Counted from the first letter of the stretch, positions 6,942 to 14,743 are shown. The stretch is DNA of 64,000 nt from an uncultured Oscillospiraceae bacterium (GCA_910587995.1 CAJUNS010000009.1:1-64000), one strand, 5' to 3'. The notes: generated by a model not told the origin, from the letters alone. Program-made: numbers and translations.

Positions 6942-8777
6942 ATGAAAACGCCTAAAAATGCTTTTTTCCGGGACTGCCGTCAGTTGATCGCCCTGGTACA
7001 GCACAAACGTCCCGCTACGCTCCCGGTGGCATTGCTCACTGCTATACTGGAGAGCGCGTTTCCCTTTGTAAACATTATCTTCGGCGCACTGATCCTGGAT
7101 CATCTCTTAACAGGGGATGGGGGAGTTATGGTGTTGGTCTGGTGGATGATCGGATTGGACTTTGTACTGGGGTGCAGCAGCCGTGTATTGCGCTGGCTCT
7201 GTCGGGCGGAGGCACTCACCGCCGATGAGCTGGCCCTTGGAGCCATGACGAAGAAGTGCATGACCATGGACTATCAACAGTTAGAGACACAGGAGATCAT
7301 GGACAAAAAGGCCCGCGCGGAAGAGGGTTGCACCAGCCGGGGAAGTTTTTTTGAGTTTGTCTGGGGCCTCTCCGAACTCCTGGGCCACGGCCTTACGGTG
7401 CTTTACGCTCTCATCACTGTTAGCCGCCTCTTTGTCAGCAACTCTCTCCCGTCAGACGCAAATGCCTGGGTTCAGGCGCTGAATTCTCCCTGGCTGGCTT
7501 TGGCGGCGGTGGTACTGGCTCTGACAGCGCCACTTGGTTGCGTGCCGCTGACCAAGTGGGCCAACCGGGTAAACCTGGAGTGGTATAACATAAACGTGGA
7601 CGGAAACCGCCGTTGGGGAGCCGTCAGCCGTATCGTTGAAGACTACCGGCAGGGCAAGGATTTGCGAACCTACCGCATGAGTGATATGCTGATGGATAAA
7701 TATAAGCGGGTGGTGGATATTTTTTGTAAACACGCTAAGACCTTTGGCCTGCGCACCCAAGTTATCCAAAGCCTTATAGCGTTGGTAAACCTGACGACGG
7801 CGCTTGTCGCTTATCTTTTTGTGGGGCTGAAAGCCATGGCGGGCCTCATTACGGTGGGCATGGTGTCCATGCAAGTTGGGGCCATCACAGCCCTGGCAGG
7901 GGCAGTGCGGGAGGCGGTAGCCTTGGTGGGCCGTCTGGACCTCCAACGCAAGTACCTAAAGGAGTATGCGGATTTCCTGGCCATCTCTTCGGAAAAATAC
8001 AATGGCACTCTTCCTGTAGAAAAGCGGGACGATGGAGACTGCGACTTGGAATTTCGGGATGTTTCCTTCCGCTATCCAAACCAGGAGCAGTGGAGCCTGC
8101 GCCATGTGTCCTGCCGTCTGCCGAAAGGGGAAAAGCTGGCGATTGTCGGCCCAAATGGAGCGGGGAAAACCACATTTATCAAGCTCCTCTGCCGCCTTTA
8201 TGACCCAACAGAGGGAGAAATTCTGCTAAATGGAATTGATGTACGCAAGTATGACTATGGTGAATATGTGTCGCTGATGTCGGTCGTGTTCCAGGACTTC
8301 AAGCTATTCTCCATGAAGTTAGGGGAGAATGTGGCAGCCGGTATAGACTATAACCCGCAGCAGGTCTGGGCGTGCCTGGATAAAGCGGGGATGAAGGAGC
8401 GCACGGAGAAGATGGAGGATGGCCTGGAAACTGACCTCTACCAGCAGAAAGAGAATGGAGTGGAGATTTCCGGCGGCGAGGCCCAGAAGCTGGCTATTGC
8501 CCGAGCGCTCTACAAGGATGCGCCCATCGTCATTCTGGATGAGCCTACCGCTGCTCTTGATCCTGTCAGCGAATATGAGATTTATAGCCGTTTCGGACAG
8601 ATGGTAGAGGGCAAGACCAGTGTCTATATTTCCCATCGGATGTCCTCCTGCCGTTTTTGTGATTGGGTGTTTGTGTTTGACGGCGGGAGTATCGTACAGA
8701 CGGGAAAGCATGAGGAACTCCTGGAGCAGGATGGGCTTTATGCGGAGCTTTGGCAGGCACAGGCGCAATTTTATTGA
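6942..8777 (+). CDS. ABC exporter subunit 2 (permease-ATPase)
   Basis: A 611-residue partner half-transporter with a six-helix membrane domain and an ATPase domain: Walker A 'GPNGAGKTT', signature 'EISGGEAQK', Walker B 'IVILDEPTAALD' and a switch histidine in 'YISHRMSS'. The ATG at 6942 is preceded by AAGGAGG that overlaps the end of the first subunit, so the two are translationally linked. The signature motif deviates slightly from LSGGQ, as often in one half of a heterodimer. No accessory protease or substrate gene is adjacent. Confidence 0.88.
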   Translation: MKTPKNAFFRDCRQLIALVQHKRPATLPVALLTAILESAFPFVNIIFGALILDHLLTGDGGVMVLVWWMIGLDFVLGCSSRVLRWLCRAEALTADELALGAMTKKCMTMDYQQLETQEIMDKKARAEEGCTSRGSFFEFVWGLSELLGHGLTVLYALITVSRLFVSNSLPSDANAWVQALNSPWLALAAVVLALTAPLGCVPLTKWANRVNLEWYNINVDGNRRWGAVSRIVEDYRQGKDLRTYRMSDMLMDKYKRVVDIFCKHAKTFGLRTQVIQSLIALVNLTTALVAYLFVGLKAMAGLITVGMVSMQVGAITALAGAVREAVALVGRLDLQRKYLKEYADFLAISSEKYNGTLPVEKRDDGDCDLEFRDVSFRYPNQEQWSLRHVSCRLPKGEKLAIVGPNGAGKTTFIKLLCRLYDPTEGEILLNGIDVRKYDYGEYVSLMSVVFQDFKLFSMKLGENVAAGIDYNPQQVWACLDKAGMKERTEKMEDGLETDLYQQKENGVEISGGEAQKLAIARALYKDAPIVILDEPTAALDPVSEYEIYSRFGQMVEGKTSVYISHRMSSCRFCDWVFVFDGGSIVQTGKHEELLEQDGLYAELWQAQAQFY

Positions 8778-9292
8778 GAAATGAAAGAATGATAATGCCA
8801 TTGTATTACTCCTGAGTAACAAAGCAGGAAAATATTGCGTGATCAAGGGGAAGGTCCCCGGTGAAGGGTGTTATGCCTTGGTCGAACCGGCAGGCGAGGC
8901 TCAAAGCTTACTTTCCAGAACTCTATACCGTATACTGCCTTTCCGATAATTCCGTTCAGAAGTAATAGTAAGCAGAGGTCAGTATGGAAGTAACGCTTTG
9001 CCACATAGGACCCAGTGTTTGTGGTTTGAAATTTTGAATGGTACGAAAGGAACAGGCTGGGCAGACCGCTTGACTAAGCCACAAACATAATATTATATGG
9101 CGGTTTTGCAATCTAGCAAAACCGCCGTTTTGCTTTGTTAAGTGGTCGGAATAGTTTGCCAGAGAATACGCGGCGGGCGGCACAAGGCGTAATATATATG
9201 GATTTTTAGTAGAACTTTTGCAAACAGGACGTTAGGTGTCCAGTTTATAGTATATCCTTTGTGGAAAGGAGCAAAGGGAAGGAGATGAGTAT
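8778..9292. other. 515-bp gap between exporter and HTH gene
   Basis: No gene with a start codon is seen. A 54-codon open frame (8785-8949) encodes a conserved-looking peptide segment ('GKYCVIKGKVPGEGCYALVE') but has no ATG, GTG or TTG start, so it may be a relic. A strong terminator lies at 9099-9139. The rest carries no recognised structure; a ribosome site for the next gene is at 9277-9284. Confidence 0.5.
9099..9139 (+). terminator. Terminator downstream of exporter
   Basis: A perfect 11-bp stem (GGCGGTTTTGC with GCAAAACCGCC) with a six-base loop, followed by GTTTTGCTTTGTT. Confidence 0.85.
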
Positions 9293-9622
9293 ATGAGTCC
9301 CGTCGAGCGGCGTCAAGCTTTGCTTGAAGTCCTGTGCCGCCGACGGTCTGACACCTATGCGAATTTGGCCTTTGAATTTGGCGTGTCTAAAAAGACGATT
9401 CAGCGTGATGTCGAGATACTCATATGCTCATATCCAATCGAAACGGTTCGTGGACGTTATGGAGGCGGGGTTAGGGTCGTAGGAGATTATCCCTATGACC
9501 GCCATACCTCGAAACGCGCGCTAAATTGTGAACAAACAGAGCTGCTCGTGCGGATAAGGAAAATGTTATCGGGAAAAGACATAGATACTCTTGACAGCAT
9601 TATCACCGGCTTTGCTCCTTAA
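9293..9622 (+). CDS. DeoR-like helix-turn-helix protein, 109 aa
   Basis: The N-terminal 60 residues form an HTH of the DeoR/HTH_11 type ('YANLAFEFGVSKKTIQRDVE'), followed by a glycine-rich wing ('GRYGGGVRV') and a short helical tail. Full-length DeoR or YafY-type regulators have a ligand-binding domain; here there is none, so it is a stand-alone DNA-binding protein. It has a strong GGAAGGAG site nine bases upstream of its ATG. Located just before the excisionase region, it probably regulates element excision, as small HTH proteins do in Tn916-like elements; this is inferred from position. Confidence 0.75.
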   Translation: MSPVERRQALLEVLCRRRSDTYANLAFEFGVSKKTIQRDVEILICSYPIETVRGRYGGGVRVVGDYPYDRHTSKRALNCEQTELLVRIRKMLSGKDIDTLDSIITGFAP

Positions 9623-9655
9623 TCTACATACATGAACCTTGAAAACCGCATAACG

Positions 9656-9784
9656 GCACACAAGTAATGCACAACCCGTACCGCAGGGTCAAAGGGGGAT
9701 ACTGGTAGATTGGCCTGGACGGTCTAGTCAGCCGTTGTCACCATCCGCTGGTATCGCGCCACGCGCCACCGTGGGCTTGTGTGC
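9656..9784 (+). ncRNA. Candidate structured RNA before xis-int
   Basis: The 195-bp space between the HTH gene and the excisionase has no ORF. A perfect 9-bp pairing closes it: GCACACAAG (9656-9664) with CTTGTGTGC (9776-9784), extended inward by CCCG with TGGG across a bulge. Smaller inner pairings (GGC...GCC, GATAC...GTATC) are possible. It ends 33 bases before the excisionase start, so it could be a regulatory leader for xis-int. The known int-alpA motif has a similar location, but I cannot confirm a match. Confidence 0.45.
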
Positions 9785-9817
9785 TGTATCTATACCCAGA
9801 TGAAAGAAGTATGAACT

Positions 9818-10066
9818 ATGCCAAATAGCATTTTTGCAAATTATCCCGATATCGTATCAGTGGAGGACGTACAAGCTATGCTCCACATCGGCAGAAATGC
9901 CGCTTACGGCCTGCTGCAAAGCGGTGCCATCACTACGATACGAGTAGGAAAGAAGTACATTATCCCAAAAGCCAGTGTTATTGATTTTCTGGGCTTGAAC
10001 AAGGCCGCAAAACCTGATATAATGAACCCATCAGGTAAAAGCGCGTGCAAGCCTCGAAAGGAGTAG
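9818..10066 (+). CDS. xis: Excisionase, helix-turn-helix type
   Basis: An 82-residue MerR/AlpA-like winged-HTH protein ('SVEDVQAMLHIGRNAAYGLL', then 'RVGKKYIIPKASVIDFL'), the family of Tn916-type excisionases and recombination directionality factors. It would bend DNA at the element ends and steer the integrase toward excision. It lies three bases upstream of the integrase, the normal order. Only a weak ribosome site (GAAAG) is seen before its ATG, and the structured region upstream may govern its translation or transcription. Confidence 0.88.
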   Translation: MPNSIFANYPDIVSVEDVQAMLHIGRNAAYGLLQSGAITTIRVGKKYIIPKASVIDFLGLNKAAKPDIMNPSGKSACKPRKE

Positions 10067-10069
10067 ACA

Positions 10070-11230
10070 ATGGCAATCACGGGCTTTGTAACAACGAAAG
10101 GCGGCAAATACTATGCCGTTTTGAATCTCCATGACGAGAACGGAAAACGCAGGCAAAAGTGGATTTGCACCGACCTGCCGCTGAGAGGAAACAAGCGTAA
10201 CGCTGAGAAGATTCTGCGAGATTTGATTGATGAGTGGGAGGCAAAAGACGTACCCTACTGCCAACTGACCTTTGCGGACTACTTAGAGCAGTGGGTCAAG
10301 CGCGCCGGGACGAACATCAAGCCCAACACCTACCGCACTTATCAAGCTATGGTAGCTAACCACATCGTGCCGTATTTCAAGCAGCACCCAGTTCTTCTGC
10401 AAGAACTAAAGCCCACCGACTTGGACGCATACTATCAGGTCAAACAGCAGCCAGGGAGCAAGCAGAACGGCAAGGGTACGCTGTCAGCTATGTCCATCCG
10501 GCACCACCATCAGGTGATTTCCAAAGCGCTAAATGATGCGGTGCATGACAGCTTGATTCAGTACAACCCCGCCACAACCGCCAGAAAGCCTAAAGCGGAG
10601 CGCTATAACGCAAGTTTTCTTAACCCGGCAGAGATAGACACTCTGTTGGCCCTGTTTATTGGGAACGTGGTGGAACTACCGGTCAATCTGTGTGCTGTAT
10701 ACGGTTTTCGCCGGAGCGAAGTGCTGGGTCTGAAATGGGAGCATATCGATTTTGAAAACCGCACTATAACGGTCACAGAAACGCTCCAGCAAGGCGTGAA
10801 CGGTGATTATGTGGATACACCCAAGACTAACAGCAGCTATCGCACTCTACCCATGACGGACAGCGTGTACGATCTCCTAAAGGCTCAGAAACGCGACCAG
10901 GAGCGATTACAAGCAGCGTTGGGGACAAGCTACATACAGAGCGACTATGTATGCACCTGGGCTGATGGGAATGTTATCTCGCCCAACTATCTGTCCCGGA
11001 CGTTCCATAACGTCATTTCCAAAAGCAGCTTACCTAGTGTCAGACTTCACGACTTGAGGCATAGTGCGGCCTCAAATCTGCTGAACATGGGCTTTTCCAT
11101 CGTCCAAGTACAACAGTGGCTGGGTCACGGCAGCGCGTCTACCACCTTGAATTTCTACGCCCACGTGGATAAAAATTCCAAGCTGGATATGGCTGCTGCA
11201 ATGGAGAAGGCTATCTATCAACCTACCTGA
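10070..11230 (+). CDS. int: Tyrosine site-specific integrase
   Basis: A 386-residue phage/Tn916-type integrase. The N-terminal 60 residues form an arm-binding domain, 65-165 a core-binding SAM-like domain, and 185-380 the catalytic domain. Catalytic residues visible are Arg214 ('GFRRSE'), His327 and Arg330 ('HDLRHSA'), His353 ('LGHGS') and the nucleophile Tyr363 ('NFYAHV'). The ribosome site overlaps the end of xis. The gene sits next to the intact tRNA-Trp and the att repeat, which fits its role in inserting the element there. All catalytic residues are present, so it is probably active. Confidence 0.96.
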   Translation: MAITGFVTTKGGKYYAVLNLHDENGKRRQKWICTDLPLRGNKRNAEKILRDLIDEWEAKDVPYCQLTFADYLEQWVKRAGTNIKPNTYRTYQAMVANHIVPYFKQHPVLLQELKPTDLDAYYQVKQQPGSKQNGKGTLSAMSIRHHHQVISKALNDAVHDSLIQYNPATTARKPKAERYNASFLNPAEIDTLLALFIGNVVELPVNLCAVYGFRRSEVLGLKWEHIDFENRTITVTETLQQGVNGDYVDTPKTNSSYRTLPMTDSVYDLLKAQKRDQERLQAALGTSYIQSDYVCTWADGNVISPNYLSRTFHNVISKSSLPSVRLHDLRHSAASNLLNMGFSIVQVQQWLGHGSASTTLNFYAHVDKNSKLDMAAAMEKAIYQPT

Positions 11231-11239
11231 TGGATTGGG

Positions 11240-11282
11240 TGATAGAAAATTGATAGAAAAGCTGCTGGAGACTGATAGAAAG
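11240..11282 (+). repeat. Right-end integrase-arm repeats
   Basis: Three same-direction TGATAGAAA repeats begin at 11240, 11251 and 11273 (spacing 11 and 22). The left end has three at 456, 468 and 490 (spacing 12 and 22). The matching number, orientation and spacing point to arm-type integrase sites. Confidence 0.6.
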
Positions 11283-11293
11283 AAAAAAGAGAA

Positions 11294-11319
11294 CCCCGGA
11301 AACCCTTGAGTTTCCGGGG
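11294..11319 (-). terminator. Terminator between integrase and tRNA-Trp
   Basis: A perfect 10-bp stem (CCCCGGAAAC with GTTTCCGGGG, six-base loop). The T-rich run follows it on the minus strand, so it mainly serves tRNA-Trp and may also stop integrase transcription. Confidence 0.75.
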
Positions 11320-11324
11320 GAAAA

Positions 11325-11371
11325 TTGGCAGGGGCAGAAGGATTCGAACCCTCGGCACGCGGTTTTGGAGA
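11325..11371. repeat. Right attachment repeat (inside tRNA-Trp)
   Basis: This copy is identical to 273-319 and forms the 3' half of the intact tRNA-Trp, so insertion restored the tRNA gene. Confidence 0.92.
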
Positions 11372-11401
11372 CCGCTGCTCTACCAGCTGAGCTATACCCC
11401 T
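11326..11401 (-). tRNA. tRNA-Trp (CCA anticodon)
   Basis: Read on the minus strand this 76-base gene folds as a full cloverleaf: a 7-bp acceptor stem, the D-arm beginning AGCTCAGCTGGTAGAGC, anticodon stem GCGGT/ACCGC with loop CTCCAAA (anticodon CCA, tryptophan), T-arm with GTTCGAATC, discriminator G and an encoded CCA end. It is the integration target of the element and stays functional because the element supplies an identical 3' half. Confidence 0.96.
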
Positions 11402-11421
11402 ATATGACCGACTGCTTCGAT

Positions 11422-11450
11422 ATTATACCATTGCTATGGCCTCTTGTCAA
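11422..11450 (-). promoter_or_regulatory. Consensus promoter of tRNA-Trp
   Basis: On the minus strand TTGACA (11450-11445) and TATAAT (11427-11422) are separated by 17 bases, 20 bases upstream of the tRNA start. Confidence 0.9.
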
Positions 11451-11654
11451 TGCTTTTTTCTGCTTTTTTTGCTTTTCTCAACAGAATATTAGCTGAAATA
11501 AAATGCCGGGGCCCACAAGAACAGACTTGGCTGGGGGTCAAGCGGAGCGTGATGGAGCATGCACTAGAAGCTTTGCTGTGATTCTCCAAGCTCCCATACC
11601 CGTATGCGGCATCTTCCCTTTTATCCAAGGTCAGCCATCGTGCAGGCCGGATGT

Positions 11655-11770
11655 TATAGTTAACGCAGTTCAAAAGAGGTGATGCCTCTTTTGAACCTGG
11701 CGGCACGGGTATGCCCGCGCCGTTCTGCTTGAAAATCGCTAGGTACCGATTTTCAAGTGCGTTTACTATA
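11655..11770. repeat. Palindromic repeat element, long copy
   Basis: The ends are near-perfect inverted repeats: TATAGTTAACGCA at 11655-11667 and TGCGTTTACTATA at 11758-11770 (12 of 13). Inside are a perfect 12-bp hairpin (11668-11679 with 11685-11696), a GC-rich hairpin around GGCGGCACGGGTATGCCC, and a perfect 11-bp hairpin (11728-11738 with 11747-11757). The same ends and the GGCGGCACGGG core recur at 59288-59332, so this is a repeat family, possibly a non-autonomous mobile element. Confidence 0.7.
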
Positions 11771-11884
11771 GATCCCCGCTGCCCATTACGGACAAATGAA
11801 AAGGGGCGCATGGTTTTCCGCGCACTTTGTGCTGTGGCGTGAGTCTTTTTTGAAGCCCGGCGAAGCCTTTGACGGAGGGCGCCT

Positions 11885-12514
11885 TTACGTGACGCGCCGC
11901 AGTAGAGGCAGGCCCCGTACCAGCAGGGCTATTCCGGCGGTCAAGAGGAAAATAGGCCGCAGGGAGAGGGCGGCGGAAAATTCCACCCGGTGCTCCGCCG
12001 CGCTGTAATCCAGGTCTACGGTGACTCCCTTTTCTTTGCAGGGCATCAACGCGAACAGCTCGCCGCAGGCTCCATAAACCGCCGCCGAAGCCTGTCCGTA
12101 CCGCACCGCCGCGGCCGCTGCGTCTGTACCGCCGCCAATGCACAAATACAGGTCAAACTGCCGGAGCTTAACATGCCGGAGCAAATTGGCCGAGACCCGG
12201 CCCGCCAGCCGCGCCATCTCGCCCAAGGTCTCTAAAAAACCGCCGGGTCCTTCCCGTTTGAACGCGGCTTTCACCCGGTCCCCAAAACTGCGCTTGTTGG
12301 CCTTCTTTTCCTTTTTGGGGGGCTTTTCCTCTTTTGGCTCTGGGGCGGAAGGCTGGGACTCTTCCTCTTCCGCGGGCAGCAAAGGCAGCCGGAACCACAG
12401 ATACCGCAGTTCCAGCTGGAATTCCTCCCGGAAGCCCAGCCGTACCCCCACAGGGAAACACATGGGCAGCAGCAAAAAGAGCAGAAGCCCTAAAACGCAG
12501 TACAAAACCACCAT
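11885..12514 (-). CDS. DUF2953 membrane-anchored protein
   Basis: A 209-residue protein with a hydrophobic N-terminal helix (about 2-20), a charged Glu/Pro/Lys linker (50-85) and a conserved domain (about 100-190) with the 'DLYLCIGGGTDAAAAAVRYG' type glycine motif of DUF2953. A second hydrophobic stretch lies near the C-terminus (about 187-205). The family is of unknown function, common in endospore-forming Firmicutes and typically beside scpB and sporulation genes, as here: it starts 15 bases after the scpB stop and is probably in the same operon. A sporulation link is suggested by this context only. Confidence 0.8.
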   Translation of the reverse strand: MVVLYCVLGLLLFLLLPMCFPVGVRLGFREEFQLELRYLWFRLPLLPAEEEESQPSAPEPKEEKPPKKEKKANKRSFGDRVKAAFKREGPGGFLETLGEMARLAGRVSANLLRHVKLRQFDLYLCIGGGTDAAAAAVRYGQASAAVYGACGELFALMPCKEKGVTVDLDYSAAEHRVEFSAALSLRPIFLLTAGIALLVRGLPLLRRVT

Positions 12515-12529
12515 AGCCGCCGCCCCTTT

Positions 12530-13123
12530 CTAAAAACTGGTTTGATCCCGTTCTGTATATTCCCCCGGAGGTTCCTCCCCGCTGCCATCGGACTCTTCCT
12601 CTTCGCTCTCCCCGCCGGGCGGGGGAGGGAGCTGGTCAATGGAGCCCAGCTGAAAGCAGCGCAAAAAGTTCTCCGTTGTGCCGTAGAGCAGCGGCCGGCC
12701 GGGCAGCTCCAAACGGCCCCGCTCCTCCAGAAGGCCCTTCTGGACCAAGCTTCCCACCACACCGGAGCAGTCCACGCCCCGTACCTGCTCCACAAAGGCC
12801 TTGGTTACCGGCTGATTGTAGGCCACCACGGCCAGCACCTCCATGGCGGCTTGGGAGAGCGGGGTGTTCCGCTTCAGGTCCAGGGTCTCCCGCACTGGCT
12901 CGATGAAAGCCGGGTTGGTGCAGAATTGGGCGCTGCCGTCCAGCAGCAGCAGATGCACGCCGCTTTCCGGCTTATTGTATTTTTTTTGCAGGCTGGCCGA
13001 GATTTCCTCCACCGCATAGGTCCGGATGCCCAGCACATGGGCAATGCGGTCCAAAGCCACGGGCTCCCCGCTGGCAAAGAGGATGGCTTCGGTTTTGCCC
13101 ATCAGCTCTTCTATGTTGTTCAT
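12530..13123 (-). CDS. scpB: Segregation and condensation protein B
   Basis: A 197-residue ScpB, the tandem winged-helix subunit of the SMC-ScpAB condensin complex that compacts and segregates chromosomes. The opening 'IEELMGKTEAILFASGEPVA' and 'EVLAVVAYNQPVTKAFVEQVRGVDCSGVV' are characteristic, followed by 'ERGRLELPGRPLLYGTTENFL'. The acidic C-terminal 40 residues are an extension beyond the core. The start at 13123 overlaps the scpA stop by four bases (ATGA), indicating coupled translation. A longer open frame upstream lies inside scpA in another frame and is not used. Confidence 0.95.
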   Translation of the reverse strand: MNNIEELMGKTEAILFASGEPVALDRIAHVLGIRTYAVEEISASLQKKYNKPESGVHLLLLDGSAQFCTNPAFIEPVRETLDLKRNTPLSQAAMEVLAVVAYNQPVTKAFVEQVRGVDCSGVVGSLVQKGLLEERGRLELPGRPLLYGTTENFLRCFQLGSIDQLPPPPGGESEEEESDGSGEEPPGEYTERDQTSF

Positions 13124-13848
13124 GCCTCTTCCTTCACTTCCGCTCGATTCCTTTCTTGCAGCTCCACCCGGCAGAATTTCCCCTCGCCCTCCACCCGGAT
13201 GCGCCGCTTCTTCACCAGCTCCAGCACGGCCAAAAACACCGCCACCCGGGCGGAGCGGTCGTCCTTTTCCGCAAACAGAGCTAAGTAGGCGATGCTGCCC
13301 CGCTTCCAAAGCTTGCGCAGCACGTACACAGTCTGGCTGGCCACGGACACAATGTGCGCGGTTACCAGGGCGGAGAAGTTCTCCGGCTTGGGGGGCAGCA
13401 GGCTTTTTCCCTTGCCCCAGGCGGCGCGCAGGGCCTGGCACAGCTCCAGCGGGTGGTGGATGCGCTTATACGTGTAGTCAGCCGGAAGCTCCTGAGGGGA
13501 GCGGGTCACCGTGTCAAAAGCCGCCCGCTCCCGCAGCAGCTCCGCCGCCAGCTTGCACTGCTGATACTCGATGAGCAGCCCGGTCAGCTCCAGGCGGGGA
13601 TCCTCTTCTTCCTCCTGCCGGGGGAGCAGGGAGGCGGTTTTGATCAGCACCAGCCGGGCGGCCATGGTCAAAAACTCGCTGGCCACGTCCATGTCCGCCT
13701 CCCGCATCAGGTCAATCTGCTCCAGGTACTGCTCCAGCAGTTCCGCGATGGGGATGTCGTAGATGTCGATTTTATTTTTGGCCACCAGCGCCAGCAGCAG
13801 GTCCAGGGGGCCCTCAAAAACCTCCAGCCGATATTGCAGCTTATCCAT
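13120..13848 (-). CDS. scpA: Segregation and condensation protein A
   Basis: A 242-residue ScpA kleisin that bridges SMC heads in the bacterial condensin. The N-terminal 'FEGPLDLLLALVAKNKIDIYDIPIAELLEQYL' block and the 'FLTMAARLVLIKTASLLP' helix are family signatures; the C-terminal winged helix (about 165-235) contacts the other SMC head. It begins right at the stop of the M50 protease gene (their stop and start codons abut) and overlaps scpB by four bases, so protease, scpA, scpB and the DUF2953 gene form one operon. Confidence 0.96.
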   Translation of the reverse strand: MDKLQYRLEVFEGPLDLLLALVAKNKIDIYDIPIAELLEQYLEQIDLMREADMDVASEFLTMAARLVLIKTASLLPRQEEEEDPRLELTGLLIEYQQCKLAAELLRERAAFDTVTRSPQELPADYTYKRIHHPLELCQALRAAWGKGKSLLPPKPENFSALVTAHIVSVASQTVYVLRKLWKRGSIAYLALFAEKDDRSARVAVFLAVLELVKKRRIRVEGEGKFCRVELQERNRAEVKEEA

Positions 13849-14553
13849 TTACAGGACCCCAAACAGCCGGAAGGGCAGCCCGGCCAGCCAGAACAGCGCC
13901 TGGGACATGGCGTTTTCCACCAGGGCCAGGGGCATGGAAAACACCCCGGAAATCAGCAGCATAAACATGACCATGACAAAAATATTCTGATACCGGTAGT
14001 AGGTGGCCAGGGCCCGGTCGCTGAGAAAAGCCCCTAAAATGCGGGAGCCGTCCAGAGGGGGGATGGGCAGCAGGTTAAAGGCCGCCAGGCCGATGTTCAC
14101 AAGCACATAGAAATTCAGCACCGCATAGATGAACTGGGTTACCGCGTTGACGCCGCCGCCGGTGAGAAAGGCCCGCATGGCCTGCATCACCACAGCCCCC
14201 GCCAAACCCGCCAGCAGGTTGGAGACCGGCCCCGCCAGGGCCACAATGGCCATATCGCGCTTGGGCTTTTTAAAATACCGGGGGTCTACCGGCACGGGCT
14301 TGGCCCAGCCAAAGCCAAACAGGAACAGCCACACCGTGCCCACTGGGTCCACGCTGGCCAGGGGGTTCAGGGTCAGGCGGCGCTCCAGCCGGGCGGTGGG
14401 GTCGCCCAGCTTGCCGGCCACCCAGCCGTGGGCGTACTCGTGCAGAGGCAGAATGCACAGAATGACGAAAACAATGGCCAGCACCTGGGCGGTCACCTGC
14501 CAGAGGTCCACGGGCTGTCCGGCCATAATGGTTCGAATCACGCTGAAAAACAT
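13849..14553 (-). CDS. Site-2 protease family M50 membrane protease
   Basis: A 234-residue zinc metalloprotease with about six membrane helices. The HExxH motif is His38-Glu-Tyr-Ala-His42 ('LPLHEYAHGW'), and the third zinc ligand lies in 'LLPIPPLDGSRIL' near residue 172. This is the YwhC/Rip-like group with no PDZ domain, whose substrates are mostly unknown. The start at 14553 follows AAGGAAGG; the longer frame upstream runs across the rpmB promoter and is ignored. It leads the scpAB operon. Confidence 0.9.
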   Translation of the reverse strand: MFFSVIRTIMAGQPVDLWQVTAQVLAIVFVILCILPLHEYAHGWVAGKLGDPTARLERRLTLNPLASVDPVGTVWLFLFGFGWAKPVPVDPRYFKKPKRDMAIVALAGPVSNLLAGLAGAVVMQAMRAFLTGGGVNAVTQFIYAVLNFYVLVNIGLAAFNLLPIPPLDGSRILGAFLSDRALATYYRYQNIFVMVMFMLLISGVFSMPLALVENAMSQALFWLAGLPFRLFGVL

Positions 14554-14619
14554 AAAAAGACCTTCCTTTTCCCAGAGTAAGGGGCGTTTTTTCCGGTGCG
14601 CACGCACCGCTACCCATGG

Positions 14620-14648
14620 ATTATAACCTATTTTTGGAGAAAACACAA
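14620..14648 (-). promoter_or_regulatory. Promoter of the protease-scpAB operon
   Basis: On the minus strand TTGTGT (14648-14643) and TATAAT (14625-14620) are separated by 17 bases. It is divergent from the rpmB promoter. A 7-bp hairpin (14594-14609) lies in the leader. Confidence 0.75.
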
Positions 14649-14665
14649 TTCTTTTCAAAAAAAAC

Positions 14666-14694
14666 TTGCATTTCGGCCCCGTATCTGGTATAAT
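14666..14694 (+). promoter_or_regulatory. Promoter of rpmB
   Basis: TTGCAT (14666-14671) and TATAAT (14689-14694) are separated by 17 bases, 49 bases before the start codon. Confidence 0.85.
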
Positions 14695-14743
14695 CCTTAT
14701 TGTTGCAAACAAGACAAGCTGTTTACTTAAAGGAGGTGCAGTT

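Larger units (their letters stand above)
273..11371 (+). mobile_element. Integrative element in tRNA-Trp (about 11 kb)
   Basis: The element is bounded by perfect 47-bp direct repeats that copy the 3' half of tRNA-Trp, from the CCA end into the anticodon loop. All its genes are on the plus strand, ending in excisionase and tyrosine integrase beside the intact tRNA, the usual layout for tRNA-targeting elements. It encodes a RepA-type initiator and a MobC-type protein but no relaxase, coupling protein or type IV secretion gene, so it cannot be self-transmissible as it stands. Cargo is a LytTR two-component system with a heterodimeric ABC exporter. Base composition is lower in GC than the flanking chromosome. 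Confidence 0.9.
11402..11884. other. Gap between tRNA-Trp and DUF2953 gene
   Basis: Besides the tRNA promoter this stretch holds a palindromic repeat element at 11655-11770. The open frames crossing it lack ribosome sites and run through the palindromes, so no gene is called. Confidence 0.6.

Noticed and set aside
11434..11811. 125-codon minus-strand frame downstream of tRNA-Trp
   Set aside because: It runs through the tRNA promoter and the palindromic repeat, with no ribosome site or recognisable protein.
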